From positions 4,588,001 to 4,652,000 of the forward strand of contig NZ_LT670817.1 in NCBI RefSeq assembly GCF_900129425.1: 64,000 nucleotides of DNA. Reading direction: 5' to 3'. Both the position numbers and the translations under genes were made by a program. Source of the DNA: Bradyrhizobium erythrophlei. GTDB taxonomy: Bacteria > Pseudomonadota > Alphaproteobacteria > Rhizobiales > Xanthobacteraceae. The notes below the pieces were generated by a model, which worked only from the letters and a program-made list of their open reading frames with translations, made no database searches and was not told the origin of the DNA. This document shows positions 7,056-15,607 of this stretch, one piece after another (position 1 is the stretch's first letter; every line of letters starts with the position of its first letter).

Positions 7056-7066
7056 CTGTCTCTCCG

Positions 7067-8278
7067 TTAGCTGTTTACGATCGCTAGCAGGTGCGCTTCC
7101 CACTTCGACAGCGCCTCGGCGATCTCCGGCTGGTAATCATAGTGGTCATAGACACCGCCAATTCCTGCTTTGTGGCCGGTGTGGTTCAGCACCAATTCCG
7201 CAACGTGCGGCTTGACCCCGATCTTGCTCAAGCCTGTCCGCACCGTTCTCCGAAGGTCATGGATGCGCCAAGGTGCCAGCGCGCGGCCGCCGTTCGCCGC
7301 GGTGACGCGGGCATTGAACGAAAGAGTGCAGTAGCTCCATGCGCTGAAGCCCGCCTTGCCGCCGCCGAACACTAAGTCACGGCCGGCCCGCCGCGGTGCC
7401 GCCTTCAGGATTGATCGAGCACAATCGGGCAAGGTTAGCGTCAGCGGACGTCCCGGTTTCGTCCTTTCCTTCGGAAGCAGCATCTTCCCGGTCTCGAGGT
7501 CGAGTTCGGACCAGCGCAATCCGCCGATCTCGTCACGCCGGCAGGCCGTCAACAGCAACAACCGAACAATCCGGCCGAAGTCATCGTCCTGGCACTGGTT
7601 CCAAATGGCCTTGAGTTCCTCCGGGGTCAAAACACGGTCCCGAGGCGCGATCCCCTCCGCCGGATCATTCGTGCCGACCACCGGATTGGAGGCCGTGACA
7701 CCCTCCCGAAGGGCCCAGGCGAACAATGCAGACAGGTTCCCCCTCGCCCGCGCCGCGGCAGTCCGGCCGTGGTCCCGGGTGATGTCCCGGAGCAAGGCGG
7801 CTACTGTCGCGCGATCGATGGTGTGAACGGCTCGCCGATGCAGGGGCGCCCAGTGCAGTTCGAAATACCGCTTAGCCGCGTTGTGGGTGCTGGCCCGCTG
7901 CACACCCTTGCGGGCCGCCAGATAGTCCTCGAAGAGCACCTTGAAGGTTAGCCCGTCGGCTTTCTGCGAGGCCTCCAGCTTGTCCCGCTCGGCCCTGGGA
8001 TCGATCCCGAGCTCGACCTGGGCGAATCGGACCCGCGCATTCTTGCGGGCCTGTTCCAGTTCGGTTTTGCGGATATCGCCGAGGCTCTCCCGCCGCTGTT
8101 TGCTCCCGATCCGGTACTGCACGACGTAGAACGCGCTACCGGCGCGCAACCTAACGCCAAAACCCGGCAACTCGGGATCCCACTCGATGTGATCGGTTTT
8201 GCCGGCCGGCAGCGACAGCTTTTCAACGTTACCGGCTGTGAAGCGGGCGGTATCGAGGCGAACAATTTGCGGTCTCAT
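7067..8278 (-). CDS. Tyrosine recombinase/integrase (P4-type) of the element
   Basis: A 403-residue site-specific recombinase from ATG 8278; a TTG three codons earlier is the only upstream alternative. It has the N-terminal arm-binding DUF4102-like domain (ITSSG-type 'WDPELPGFGVRLRAG'), a SAM-like core-binding domain (about 110-195) and a catalytic domain. That domain has Arg247 in TACRRDEIGGLRW, Lys273, the HDLRR box (His340, Arg343), His366 in LNHTGH and the nucleophile Tyr377 in GVYDHYDY. All key residues are present, so the enzyme should be active. The gene reads away from the comEC junction, as is usual for an integrase next to its attachment site. Confidence 0.9.
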   Translation of the reverse strand: MRPQIVRLDTARFTAGNVEKLSLPAGKTDHIEWDPELPGFGVRLRAGSAFYVVQYRIGSKQRRESLGDIRKTELEQARKNARVRFAQVELGIDPRAERDKLEASQKADGLTFKVLFEDYLAARKGVQRASTHNAAKRYFELHWAPLHRRAVHTIDRATVAALLRDITRDHGRTAAARARGNLSALFAWALREGVTASNPVVGTNDPAEGIAPRDRVLTPEELKAIWNQCQDDDFGRIVRLLLLTACRRDEIGGLRWSELDLETGKMLLPKERTKPGRPLTLTLPDCARSILKAAPRRAGRDLVFGGGKAGFSAWSYCTLSFNARVTAANGGRALAPWRIHDLRRTVRTGLSKIGVKPHVAELVLNHTGHKAGIGGVYDHYDYQPEIAEALSKWEAHLLAIVNS

Positions 8279-8341
8279 GGGAAGCAACCCTCTCTGCTGT
8301 GGGAAGCGCCTGGGGCGCGAAGCAGTGAATTGAGGAGAACA

Positions 8342-9370
8342 TTACCGCCCGAATCCGTCACGTGCCTTTTCCGAAAAGCCCATGAAAACTGTGGATAGTG
8401 ATGCTTCCTGAATACTGCTGAAGCAAAGCACTACATGATAGCCTGAAATCGACAGCACGTGGCCAAGGCCTGAAATGAACATGGCATCGTTGACCGGCGT
8501 TGTGATCGCGTCGCGGCGGCCGGTCAAAAGAGCGGTGGCGATGGCGCGCTTGTCACCATCAAGTGCCGTTCGGATCCGCGCATCGATCGCATCGCGCAGT
8601 CCCTGCATCAGTGCCGCGTAGCGCAATGAAAGTCCGCCGCTGAGCGGCGGCTCCAGCGTCTTGATACTGCCGGTAACAAAGCCGGAGGCGCCGATGCCCT
8701 GGAAGAAGATGTCGCGGCCAAAATCGTAGCTGCCGGGCCGCATCGGCGCGAGCGGCGGCTGCAGCCGCGCCTTCAATTCCACAAAGCTGCCGACCGCGGG
8801 CGCGGTGCCCTTGCGCACCGACAGGCGAACCCGCTCCAGTTTTGTCTGTCCACGCGGACTTTCCATCTGGGTGACGCGGAGCACGAAGCGGTCGGTGCGT
8901 TCGCGTATATCACGGGTCTCGACGAAGCCCGACAGCGACACCGCATACATCGGCCTTGCCAATACCCCGTGCCCGATCAGCTTTGTTTTCCATGTCGCTG
9001 TGGCAAAACCCGCCGCCGTCGCGGCGACCATTACTGCGAACGGAAACAACTTTTGCCGCCGCAGCAGAAACGCCGCGACGCAGAGACCGATCGCCGCGAC
9101 AGCGGCAACCGGGGCGACCGGTTCATGCTCCGCGGCGAAATAAAACGCGATCCCAACGCCGAAGGCGATCGGTACCCACGGCAACAATCGCCCGGCGCCA
9201 GCTTCGGCGGCAATCCATTCACGCAGTTTCGCGATGAACGATGGCCAAACGCTGAAACCGGCCGGCGCAAAACCGCCGGCTTGCGCCGCCTGGCGCGGCG
9301 GCCAGGTGCCCGCATAACCCTGCGTCCGGCCCGGAGTCCTGCCCTGCTCGGCCATCCGCTGGCCCCTCAT
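8342..9370 (-). pseudogene. comEC: comEC 5' part, interrupted by the integrated element
   Basis: ComEC forms the inner-membrane DNA-uptake channel in competent bacteria. The frame gives a cytosolic N-terminus, several membrane helices, the DUF4131/OB-like region and the start of the competence domain, ending with GLGHVLSISGYH. In intact proteins this motif continues through many more helices and a beta-lactamase-like domain, for a total of about 700-800 residues. Here, after the His codon at 8435-8437, the sequence departs from the family and runs about 30 codons through element DNA to a stop at 8342. A start at 9355 is equally plausible. The missing 3' part should lie beyond the left end of the element, outside this window. 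Confidence 0.8.
8425..8450. mobile_element. Probable attachment site (element-chromosome junction in comEC)
   Basis: Conserved comEC coding sequence stops matching the family at about 8435, immediately after the codons for SGYH. The integrase start is about 155 bp away inside the element. The crossover core is therefore likely to lie within or just right of 8435-8450, because an att core keeps the comEC codons on one side. The exact core cannot be defined without the other junction. No tRNA gene is present here. Confidence 0.55.
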
Positions 9371-9660
9371 ACCCCACAGGCCTCAATGCTACCGGAGGCT
9401 GTAACGGGGCGGATAGTGGAACAGAAGCAGAATGCTCGGGAAATCCTATGTGGGCTTTGCCCCGTGGCTTCCTTCACAAGCCTGTCGCGCCGGCCGGTGG
9501 TTCAGTTGAACAGTGGATGATGCGACGTTGAATCCGGATAGCACGTAGCAAACTCTGCCGATCGACCAAGGCGCCGACAGTAACCGTCTTTCACGATCGC
9601 TTTCTGCAGTCGCAGGCCAGCCGCGGAACCAATCCGGGTCCATGGACTTCTAGGAGACCC
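9371..9660. other. Intergenic region upstream of comEC
   Basis: This is 290 bp between the comEC start and the small plus-strand gene at 9661. No convincing coding sequence, RNA gene or repeat is seen; the open frames here lack ribosome sites and recognisable products. It should hold the comEC promoter on the minus strand and that of the small gene on the plus strand. Confidence 0.4.
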
Positions 9661-9867
9661 ATGACCGACAATCAAACACCGTTCGCGGAATTCGGCCTTG
9701 AGCGAGCCATCGCCCTTCGCTGGATGCTTCGCGATATCAAGGCCAAGCGATTAAAGCTATCGCCGGTCAGCGAGGACGATCTAACCGCTTTGACCGAACT
9801 GGGCTTGATCGAAATCCGGGACAACGTGCCCGTGCTGACACAGGCCGGTCACGACGCCCTGGATTGA
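9661..9867 (+). CDS. Small conserved hypothetical protein
   Basis: This 68-residue protein starts MTDNQTPFAEFGLERAIALR. A TAGGAG ribosome site lies about 6-10 bp before the ATG. The pattern is helical: an ERAIALRWMLRDIKAKRL segment, then EDDLTALTELGLIEIRDNVP and a short beta hairpin. This looks like a small winged-helix-like domain (TxxGhdAL ending), as in anonymous rhizobial proteins. No signal peptide. DNA binding is possible but unproven. It is monocistronic, between comEC and a secreted protein. Confidence 0.65.
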   Translation: MTDNQTPFAEFGLERAIALRWMLRDIKAKRLKLSPVSEDDLTALTELGLIEIRDNVPVLTQAGHDALD

Positions 9868-10018
9868 CGAACCGATCGGGCGCGATGGCTCAAAGCCAGA
9901 CCTTAAAGCCAATTTCTGAGCCAATTCGGAGAGAGAGGTCTGAGCCGCCGGCTCCGCCCCCCTTAACCTTTGCTAACGACCTACGATTAAGATTCCCGAA
10001 TCAACCGGGGGCTCGGCA

Positions 10019-10342
10019 ATGCTACACAGGATCTTGCTGTCCGTTCTGGCACTCGCGGCCACTGCGGTGACTGCGCGCGCCGCCGACCTGCCAACCCAGA
10101 GCCGGCTGGGAGCCATCTTTGCGGAGCCTGCCGAGGTTCGACCCGAGGTCTATAGGGTGCGAGAATATTCGGCGCCGGTTATTGGCTACAATCTGCTCCC
10201 AAGTCCCCCGTGGGCTCGCGGCGGCTATGACTATGGTTCTCCGTGGTCGTACTACTACGGCGGTCCCTATTACGGCGGCCCATACGCTTCTGATGCCGTC
10301 CGCCTGCCCTACGCCTGCGGCCTGTATGGTTACTGCTTTTAG
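10019..10342 (+). CDS. Secreted Gly/Tyr-rich small protein
   Basis: A 107-residue protein with a clear signal peptide (MLHRILLSVLALAATAVTARA, cleavage after ARA). The mature part has Pro/Val-rich beta-prone sequence, then a Gly-Tyr run (YYYGGPYYGGPY) and a YACGLYGYCF terminus with two cysteines. Small exported Gly/Tyr-rich proteins are frequent in Bradyrhizobium and mostly unassigned; surface or periplasmic location is likely. There is no obvious operon partner. Confidence 0.7.
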   Translation: MLHRILLSVLALAATAVTARAADLPTQSRLGAIFAEPAEVRPEVYRVREYSAPVIGYNLLPSPPWARGGYDYGSPWSYYYGGPYYGGPYASDAVRLPYACGLYGYCF

Positions 10343-10360
10343 GCGCGCGTCCGCGAACCG

Positions 10361-10747
10361 TTAAAGGAGCGGAGTCATCGACGAGACGTGATGACTGATA
10401 ATTTTCCAACTACCGTCTTCGCGCGCAATGACCCAGGTTAATTTGACCGACAGGGGCTGAGTACCTTCGCTGGGAAGAAAAGACGCTGTACCCGCGACGT
10501 TGATCACATCGGAACTAATCAACGCGGTCATCACATCGGTGAATTGAACGGTCGGCGAACTCCATCTCGGCAGCGCGTTGAAATAGGCCGCGACACCCTC
10601 GTTCCCACGATAGAGCATAGGGTTCGACCCGAAAAAGAATGCGTTTTTCGAGTAAAGCGAAGCAAGAGCTTCAGCGTCGAGTTCTTCGAAAGCAGCCGAC
10701 CATTTTTCGATGATCCCGGACACCGTGTCGTCGGCCAAACTTCGCAT
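10361..10747 (-). CDS. SnoaL/NTF2-like (DUF4440-type) protein
   Basis: This 128-residue protein has the NTF2-like pattern: an N-terminal helix pair (IIEKWSAAFEELDAEALASL), then YSKNAFFFGS, a middle YFNALP helix and a C-terminal curved sheet ending WVIAREDGSWKIISHHVS. The hydrophobic cone of this fold binds small ligands in many unrelated enzymes and associations, including the SgcJ/EcaC group. No specific catalytic set can be assigned. It is transcribed convergently with the secreted protein gene, 18 bp apart. Confidence 0.7.
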   Translation of the reverse strand: MRSLADDTVSGIIEKWSAAFEELDAEALASLYSKNAFFFGSNPMLYRGNEGVAAYFNALPRWSSPTVQFTDVMTALISSDVINVAGTASFLPSEGTQPLSVKLTWVIAREDGSWKIISHHVSSMTPLL

Positions 10748-10837
10748 CGGTCGCCCCGCTCAATCAGAATTCCGTAGACCATCAAAGTCCGCATAAGGGT
10801 CCGGCGCGTCGCGCCTCGAACACCGGGCAATCTAACT

Positions 10838-12520
10838 TCAGCCCTTGCCACCGACTTCCTTCGCAAAGGTATCGCGCAGGCCGATGGTCCGGTTAAACAC
10901 GGGATGGTCCGGCGTCGAATCCTGATCGCGCACAAAATACCCCTGCCGTTCGAACTGGATCACCTCGGACGAATTGGCTTTCGCCACTGCTGGCTCGATC
11001 CGCGCGTCGGATAAGACTTCCAGCGATTGCGGGTTGAGGTCGGCGGCGAAATTCGCGGCATCCGGATTGGGTGTGGAGAATAGCGGATTGTAAATACGAA
11101 TCTCGGCCGGCACCGACTGCGCCGCCGGTAGCCAGTGCATGGTTGCCTTGACCTTGCGCCCGTCGGGCGCGTTGCCGCCGCGTGTTGCGGGATCGTAGGT
11201 GCAGCGCAGTTCGACCACATCTCCGGCCGCGTTCTTGATGGCTTCCCGGCAGGTGACAAAATAGGCGTAGCGCAGCCGCACTTCGGTGCCGGGCGAGAGC
11301 CGGAAGAATTTCTTCGGCGGGCTTTCCATGAAATCATCGCGCTCGATGTAGAGTTCGCGGCCGAACGCGATGCGACGGCTACCCGCTGCGGGATCGTCCG
11401 GGTGGTTGACGGCCTCGATCTCCTCGCTTTCGCCTTCCGGGTAATTCTCGATCACGACCTTGAGCGGCCGCAGCACCGCCATGCGCCGCTGCGCCGTCTT
11501 GTTGAGAATTTCGCGGATGCAGAATTCCAGCATGCCGACATCGACGACACTGTTGGCCTTTGCCACCCCGATACGCCTGACGAATTCGCGGACTGCCGCG
11601 GGCGGCACCCCGCGGCGTTTCAGTCCCGCGATGGTCGGCATGCGCGGATCGTCCCAGCCCGCGACATGGCCGCCGCGCACCAGTTCGGTCAAGACCCGCT
11701 TCGACAACAGCGTGTAGGTCAGGTTAAGCCGGGCGAATTCATACTGGCGCGGTTTCGACGGCACCGGCAATTTGTCAAGCAGCCATTCGTAGAGTGGCCG
11801 GTGGTCCTCGAATTCCAGCGTGCAGATCGAATGCGTGATGCCCTCGATCGCGTCCGACTGCCCATGGGCGTAATCGTAGCTTGGATAGATCGACCATTTG
11901 TCGCCGGTGCGCGGATGCGTGGCGTGCAGGATGCGATAGAGCACGGGATCGCGCAGGTTGATGTTGCCGGAGGACATATCGATCCGCGCGCGCAGCACGC
12001 GGGCGCCGTTCGGAAATTCGCCGGCCTTCATGCGACGAAACAGGTCGAGGTTTTCATCCACCGAGCGATCGCGAAACGGACTGTTCTGGCCGGCTTCGGT
12101 CAGCGTGCCGCGGGTGAGGCGGATCTGCTCCTGCGACTGGTCGTCGACATAGGCAAGCCCGGCGCGGATCAGATCTTCCGCCCAGCCGTAGAGCCGCTCG
12201 AAATAATCAGAGGCATAGAAAAGATCGGTTCCCCAGTCGTAGCCGAGCCAGTGCACGTCGGCTTGAATCGAATCGATATATTCCTGCTCTTCCTTGGTGG
12301 GATTGGTATCGTCGAACCGCAGGTGACAACGCCCCGCAAACTCCTGCGCGATACCGAAATTGAGCGCGATCGACTTGGCATGGCCGATGTGCAAATAGCC
12401 GTTCGGCTCCGGCGGGAAGCGCGTCACGATCTGGCTGTGCTTCTTCGCGTCGAGATCGGCCTGGATGATGTCGCGAATGAAATCGCGGCCCGCTTCTGCC
12501 GCCACCGGTTCTGCTGTCAT
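10838..12520 (-). CDS. glnS: Glutaminyl-tRNA synthetase
   Basis: This 560-residue class I enzyme charges tRNA-Gln with glutamine in the cytosol. The HIGH motif occurs as PPEPNGYLHIGHAKS near residue 37, with the adjacent LRFDDTNPTKEEQEYIDSI typical of GlnS. The KMSKS equivalent is LLSKRVL. The C-terminal beta-barrel anticodon-binding domain (EGESEEIEAVNHPDDPAAGS region) is complete, so the length is normal for the family. It is divergent from gltX, sharing a 134-bp promoter region. Having GlnS means Gln-tRNA need not depend only on GatCAB transamidation. Confidence 0.95.
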   Translation of the reverse strand: MTAEPVAAEAGRDFIRDIIQADLDAKKHSQIVTRFPPEPNGYLHIGHAKSIALNFGIAQEFAGRCHLRFDDTNPTKEEQEYIDSIQADVHWLGYDWGTDLFYASDYFERLYGWAEDLIRAGLAYVDDQSQEQIRLTRGTLTEAGQNSPFRDRSVDENLDLFRRMKAGEFPNGARVLRARIDMSSGNINLRDPVLYRILHATHPRTGDKWSIYPSYDYAHGQSDAIEGITHSICTLEFEDHRPLYEWLLDKLPVPSKPRQYEFARLNLTYTLLSKRVLTELVRGGHVAGWDDPRMPTIAGLKRRGVPPAAVREFVRRIGVAKANSVVDVGMLEFCIREILNKTAQRRMAVLRPLKVVIENYPEGESEEIEAVNHPDDPAAGSRRIAFGRELYIERDDFMESPPKKFFRLSPGTEVRLRYAYFVTCREAIKNAAGDVVELRCTYDPATRGGNAPDGRKVKATMHWLPAAQSVPAEIRIYNPLFSTPNPDAANFAADLNPQSLEVLSDARIEPAVAKANSSEVIQFERQGYFVRDQDSTPDHPVFNRTIGLRDTFAKEVGGKG

Positions 12521-12654
12521 GTTAGTTCCTGCTCGGAATCAGCCGACGTTCTGCCAAATCCACCCGCCCCAAGGAAGACTTTAGTTATGTACGGTTCCTG
12601 CTATACACCACCGCGCCTCCCGCATGCCCTCTTTGTCCGCGACCCGCTTCTGTC
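12521..12654. promoter_or_regulatory. Divergent glnS/gltX promoter region
   Basis: 134 bp separate the start codons of glnS (minus) and gltX (plus). Both genes must be transcribed from here, as neither has an upstream partner. The stretch is less GC-rich in its middle (around AGTTATGTACGG). No T-box or other leader RNA is recognisable, and I cannot fix promoter boxes with confidence. Confidence 0.4.
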
Positions 12655-14079
12655 ATGACCGATTCCGTCGTCACGCGCTTTGCTCCCTCCCCGACCGGCT
12701 TTCTCCACATCGGAGGAGCCCGCACGGCGCTGTTCAACTGGCTTTACGCGCGCAAGCGCGGCGGCAAGATGCTGTTGCGCATCGAGGACACCGATCGGGA
12801 GCGATCGACCGAACCGGCGATCGCGGCCATCCTGGACGGCCTGAAATGGCTCGGGCTCGATTGGGATGGCGAGGTCGTCTACCAGTTCACCGGCGCCGCC
12901 CGCCACCGCGAGGTTGCCGAGCAGTTGCTGGCGGCTGGCAAGGCCTATCGCTGCTACGCGACGCCGGAGGAACTCACGGCGATGCGCGAGAAAGCCCGCG
13001 CTGAGGGCCGCACCCGCCTCTACGACGGCCTGTGGCGAGATCGCGACCCTTCGGAGGCTCCCGCCGGCCTGAAGCCTACGATCAGGCTGCGGGCCCCGCA
13101 GCAGGGCGAAACCGTGATCGAGGATCAGGTTCAGGGCCGTGTGGTCTGGCTGAACGAGAACCTCGACGACCTCGTCCTTTTGCGCGGCGACGGCAATCCG
13201 ACCTACATGCTGGCGGTCGTGGTCGACGACCACGACATGGGCGTCACCCACATCATTCGCGGCGACGACCACCTGATCAACGCCGCCCGCCAGAAGCAGA
13301 TCTACGATGCGCTCGGATGGGACCTCCCTAACATGTCCCACATCCCGCTAATCCATGGGCCGGATGGCTCAAAGCTCTCCAAGCGCCACGGCGCGCTGGG
13401 AGTGGATGCCTACCGTGCCATGGGATATTTGCCGGCGGCACTGCGCAATTACCTGGTCAGGCTCGGATGGAGCCACGGCGACCAGGAGATCTTTTCCACG
13501 GAAGAGATGATCGCCGCCTTCGACCTGTCAGGCATCGGCCGCTCGGCGGCACGATTCGATTTCGCCAAACTGGAAAGCCTCAACGGTCACTACATCCGTC
13601 ACTCCGACGATCAATCTCTCGTGACCATGTTCGAAGATGTCCTGGACTACGTCCCGAACGGATCGGACGTAAAGGCCAAGCTCAACGAAACGACGCGCGC
13701 GCAATTGCTGCAGGCGATGCCAAGCCTCAAGGAGCGCGCCAAGACGCTGATCGAACTGATCGACAGCGCCTACTTCATCTTCGCCGACCGGCCGCTCGAG
13801 ATCGAGCCCAAAGCCGCCGGCTTGTTGACGCCGGAAAACCGCGAACTGATCGGCCGGCTTCGCCTTGCACTGGAGGCGGTCACGCCGTGGACGGCGGCAA
13901 CCACCGAAGCGGCGATGCGTGCATTCGCCGAAATGAGCAACCTCAAACTCGGGACGGTAGCCCAGCCGCTGCGGGTGGCGCTGACCGGACGCACCACGTC
14001 ACCGGGAATCTTCGATGTCCTGGCGGTGCTCGGACGGCAGGAATGCCTGGCCCGGCTGGGCGATCAGGCCCCCTCATAA
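12655..14079 (+). CDS. gltX: Glutamyl-tRNA synthetase
   Basis: This 474-residue class I enzyme makes Glu-tRNA-Glu. HIGH motif: SPTGFLHIGGARTALFNWL at about 11-29. The KMSKS loop is GSKLSKRHGA at about 241-250, and the C-terminal helical anticodon-binding region is complete, so length and motifs are normal. The start has no strong ribosome site (CTTCTGTCATG), but no better start exists before the HIGH motif. It lies beside glnS, so glutamate and glutamine charging enzymes share a locus. gltA follows 160 bp downstream on the same strand, probably with its own promoter. Confidence 0.95.
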   Translation: MTDSVVTRFAPSPTGFLHIGGARTALFNWLYARKRGGKMLLRIEDTDRERSTEPAIAAILDGLKWLGLDWDGEVVYQFTGAARHREVAEQLLAAGKAYRCYATPEELTAMREKARAEGRTRLYDGLWRDRDPSEAPAGLKPTIRLRAPQQGETVIEDQVQGRVVWLNENLDDLVLLRGDGNPTYMLAVVVDDHDMGVTHIIRGDDHLINAARQKQIYDALGWDLPNMSHIPLIHGPDGSKLSKRHGALGVDAYRAMGYLPAALRNYLVRLGWSHGDQEIFSTEEMIAAFDLSGIGRSAARFDFAKLESLNGHYIRHSDDQSLVTMFEDVLDYVPNGSDVKAKLNETTRAQLLQAMPSLKERAKTLIELIDSAYFIFADRPLEIEPKAAGLLTPENRELIGRLRLALEAVTPWTAATTEAAMRAFAEMSNLKLGTVAQPLRVALTGRTTSPGIFDVLAVLGRQECLARLGDQAPS

Positions 14080-14239
14080 GGTGGCATTGCAGGTCGGGCG
14101 TGCCCATCTTGCAGCGCACACAGCAATACGATACCCATTTACGCGGTGCTTCTAGAATTTCCCGGCTGCCCACGCCATCTCAGTTGAAATGGCGCCCACG
14201 GCCGCCGGCTTCCGCAACGATCTCATCGGGGACTTCACG

Positions 14240-15544
14240 ATGGACGCAACATCCAACAACAAAACCGCAACGTTAACGGTCGGCAACAAGACCTACGATT
14301 TCCCGATCTTGAAGGGCACCGTCGGGCCGGATGTCATCGACATCGGCAAGCTCTACGCCCAGTCCGGAATGTTTACCTATGACCCGGGTTTCACCTCCAC
14401 CGGCAGCTGCGAGTCCAAGATTACCTATATCGATGGCGACGCCGGCATCCTGGAATACCGCGGCTATCCGATCGAGCAGCTCGCCGAACACGGCGACTTC
14501 CTGGAAACCTGCTACCTTCTGCTCTACGGCGAGCTTCCGACCAAGGCACAGAAGGCCGATTTCGACAACCGCGTGATCCACCACACCATGGTTCACGAGC
14601 AGATGGCACGGTTCTTCCAGGGCTTCCGCCGCGACGCCCATCCGATGGCGGTCATGGTGGCGTCCGTCGGTGCACTGGCGGCGTTCTATCACGACTCCAC
14701 CGACATCAACGATCCGACCCAGCGCATGATTGCCTCGATGCGCATGATCGCTAAGATCCCCACGCTGGCCGCGATGGCCTTTAAATACACCATCGGCCAG
14801 CCCTTTGTTTATCCGAAGAACTCGCTGAGCTTTGCCGAAAATTTCCTGAACATGTGTTTCGCGGTGCCCTGCGAGGAATACAAGATCAATCCGGTTCTCG
14901 CCAACGCGCTGGACAAGATCTTCATTCTGCACGCCGACCATGAGCAGAATGCGTCGACCTCGACGGTGCGGATCGCCGGCTCCTCCGGGGCCAACCCGTT
15001 CGCCTGCATCGCCGCCGGCATCGCCTGCCTGTGGGGACCCGCGCATGGCGGCGCCAACGAAGCGGCGCTTGCGATGCTGGCCGGCATCGGTACCGTCGAC
15101 AAGATTCCCGATTTCATCAAACGGGTAAAAGACAAAAACAGCGAAGTTCGCCTGATGGGCTTCGGGCATCGCGTCTACAAGAATTACGATCCGCGCGCCA
15201 AGATCATGCAGAAGATGTGTCACGCGGTGTTGGCGGAGACGGGCCACGGCGACGATCCGATGCTGAAGGTCGCCATGGAGCTGGAGAGGATCGCGCTGAG
15301 CGATCAGTATTTCATCGATCGCAAGCTCTACCCGAACGTCGATTTCTATTCGGGCATCACCTTGAAGGCGATGGGCTTCCCGACCTCGATGTTTACGGTG
15401 CTGTTTGCGGTCGCGCGTACGGTCGGCTGGATCAGCCAGTGGAGCGAGATGATCGAGGATCCGCAGCAGAAGATCGGCCGTCCGCGTCAGCTATATACTG
15501 GCGCTACGCGCCGCGATTACGTCGACATCGACAAGCGCAAGTAG
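14240..15544 (+). CDS. gltA: Citrate synthase (hexameric type II)
   Basis: This 434-residue enzyme joins acetyl-CoA and oxaloacetate to citrate in the TCA cycle. The start MDATSNNKTATLTVGNKTYD is chosen at 14240; an in-frame ATG 17 codons earlier gives an unlikely extension. It shows the N-terminal small beta domain of proteobacterial type II enzymes, LEYRGYPIEQLAEHGDF, catalytic His in ADHEQNASTST, His in GPAHGGANEA, GFGHRVYKNYDPRA and the Asp region VDFYSGITLKAMGF. All catalytic elements are present. Confidence 0.95.
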   Translation: MDATSNNKTATLTVGNKTYDFPILKGTVGPDVIDIGKLYAQSGMFTYDPGFTSTGSCESKITYIDGDAGILEYRGYPIEQLAEHGDFLETCYLLLYGELPTKAQKADFDNRVIHHTMVHEQMARFFQGFRRDAHPMAVMVASVGALAAFYHDSTDINDPTQRMIASMRMIAKIPTLAAMAFKYTIGQPFVYPKNSLSFAENFLNMCFAVPCEEYKINPVLANALDKIFILHADHEQNASTSTVRIAGSSGANPFACIAAGIACLWGPAHGGANEAALAMLAGIGTVDKIPDFIKRVKDKNSEVRLMGFGHRVYKNYDPRAKIMQKMCHAVLAETGHGDDPMLKVAMELERIALSDQYFIDRKLYPNVDFYSGITLKAMGFPTSMFTVLFAVARTVGWISQWSEMIEDPQQKIGRPRQLYTGATRRDYVDIDKRK

Positions 15545-15560
15545 TCCGCCGCCTGGGAAA

Positions 15561-15585
15561 CCGGATGCGTACCTCACGTATCCGG
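15561..15585. terminator. Hairpin between convergent gltA and lpxB
   Basis: CCGGATGCGT (15561-15570) and ACGTATCCGG (15576-15585) form a 10-bp stem with one G-U type mismatch around a 5-nt loop. It sits in the 63-bp gap between the ends of gltA and lpxB, where a bidirectional terminator is expected. It lacks a T tract, so termination may need Rho. Confidence 0.5.
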
Positions 15586-15607
15586 CAGCCAGCTATCCCG
15601 CACCAGA

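Noticed and set aside
8400..8460. tRNA gene as integration target
   Set aside because: No cloverleaf can be drawn; the chromosomal side of the junction is comEC coding sequence.
9446..9643. 65-codon minus-strand frame upstream of comEC
   Set aside because: No ribosome site and no recognisable product; probably chance.
11135..12658. 507-codon plus-strand frame
   Set aside because: It is antisense to glnS throughout, with no recognisable protein; glnS motifs are complete on the other strand.
14273..15247. Long minus-strand frame of 324 codons
   Set aside because: It is antisense to gltA, whose product is unmistakable; the frame follows from GC-rich codon bias and its product has no domain.
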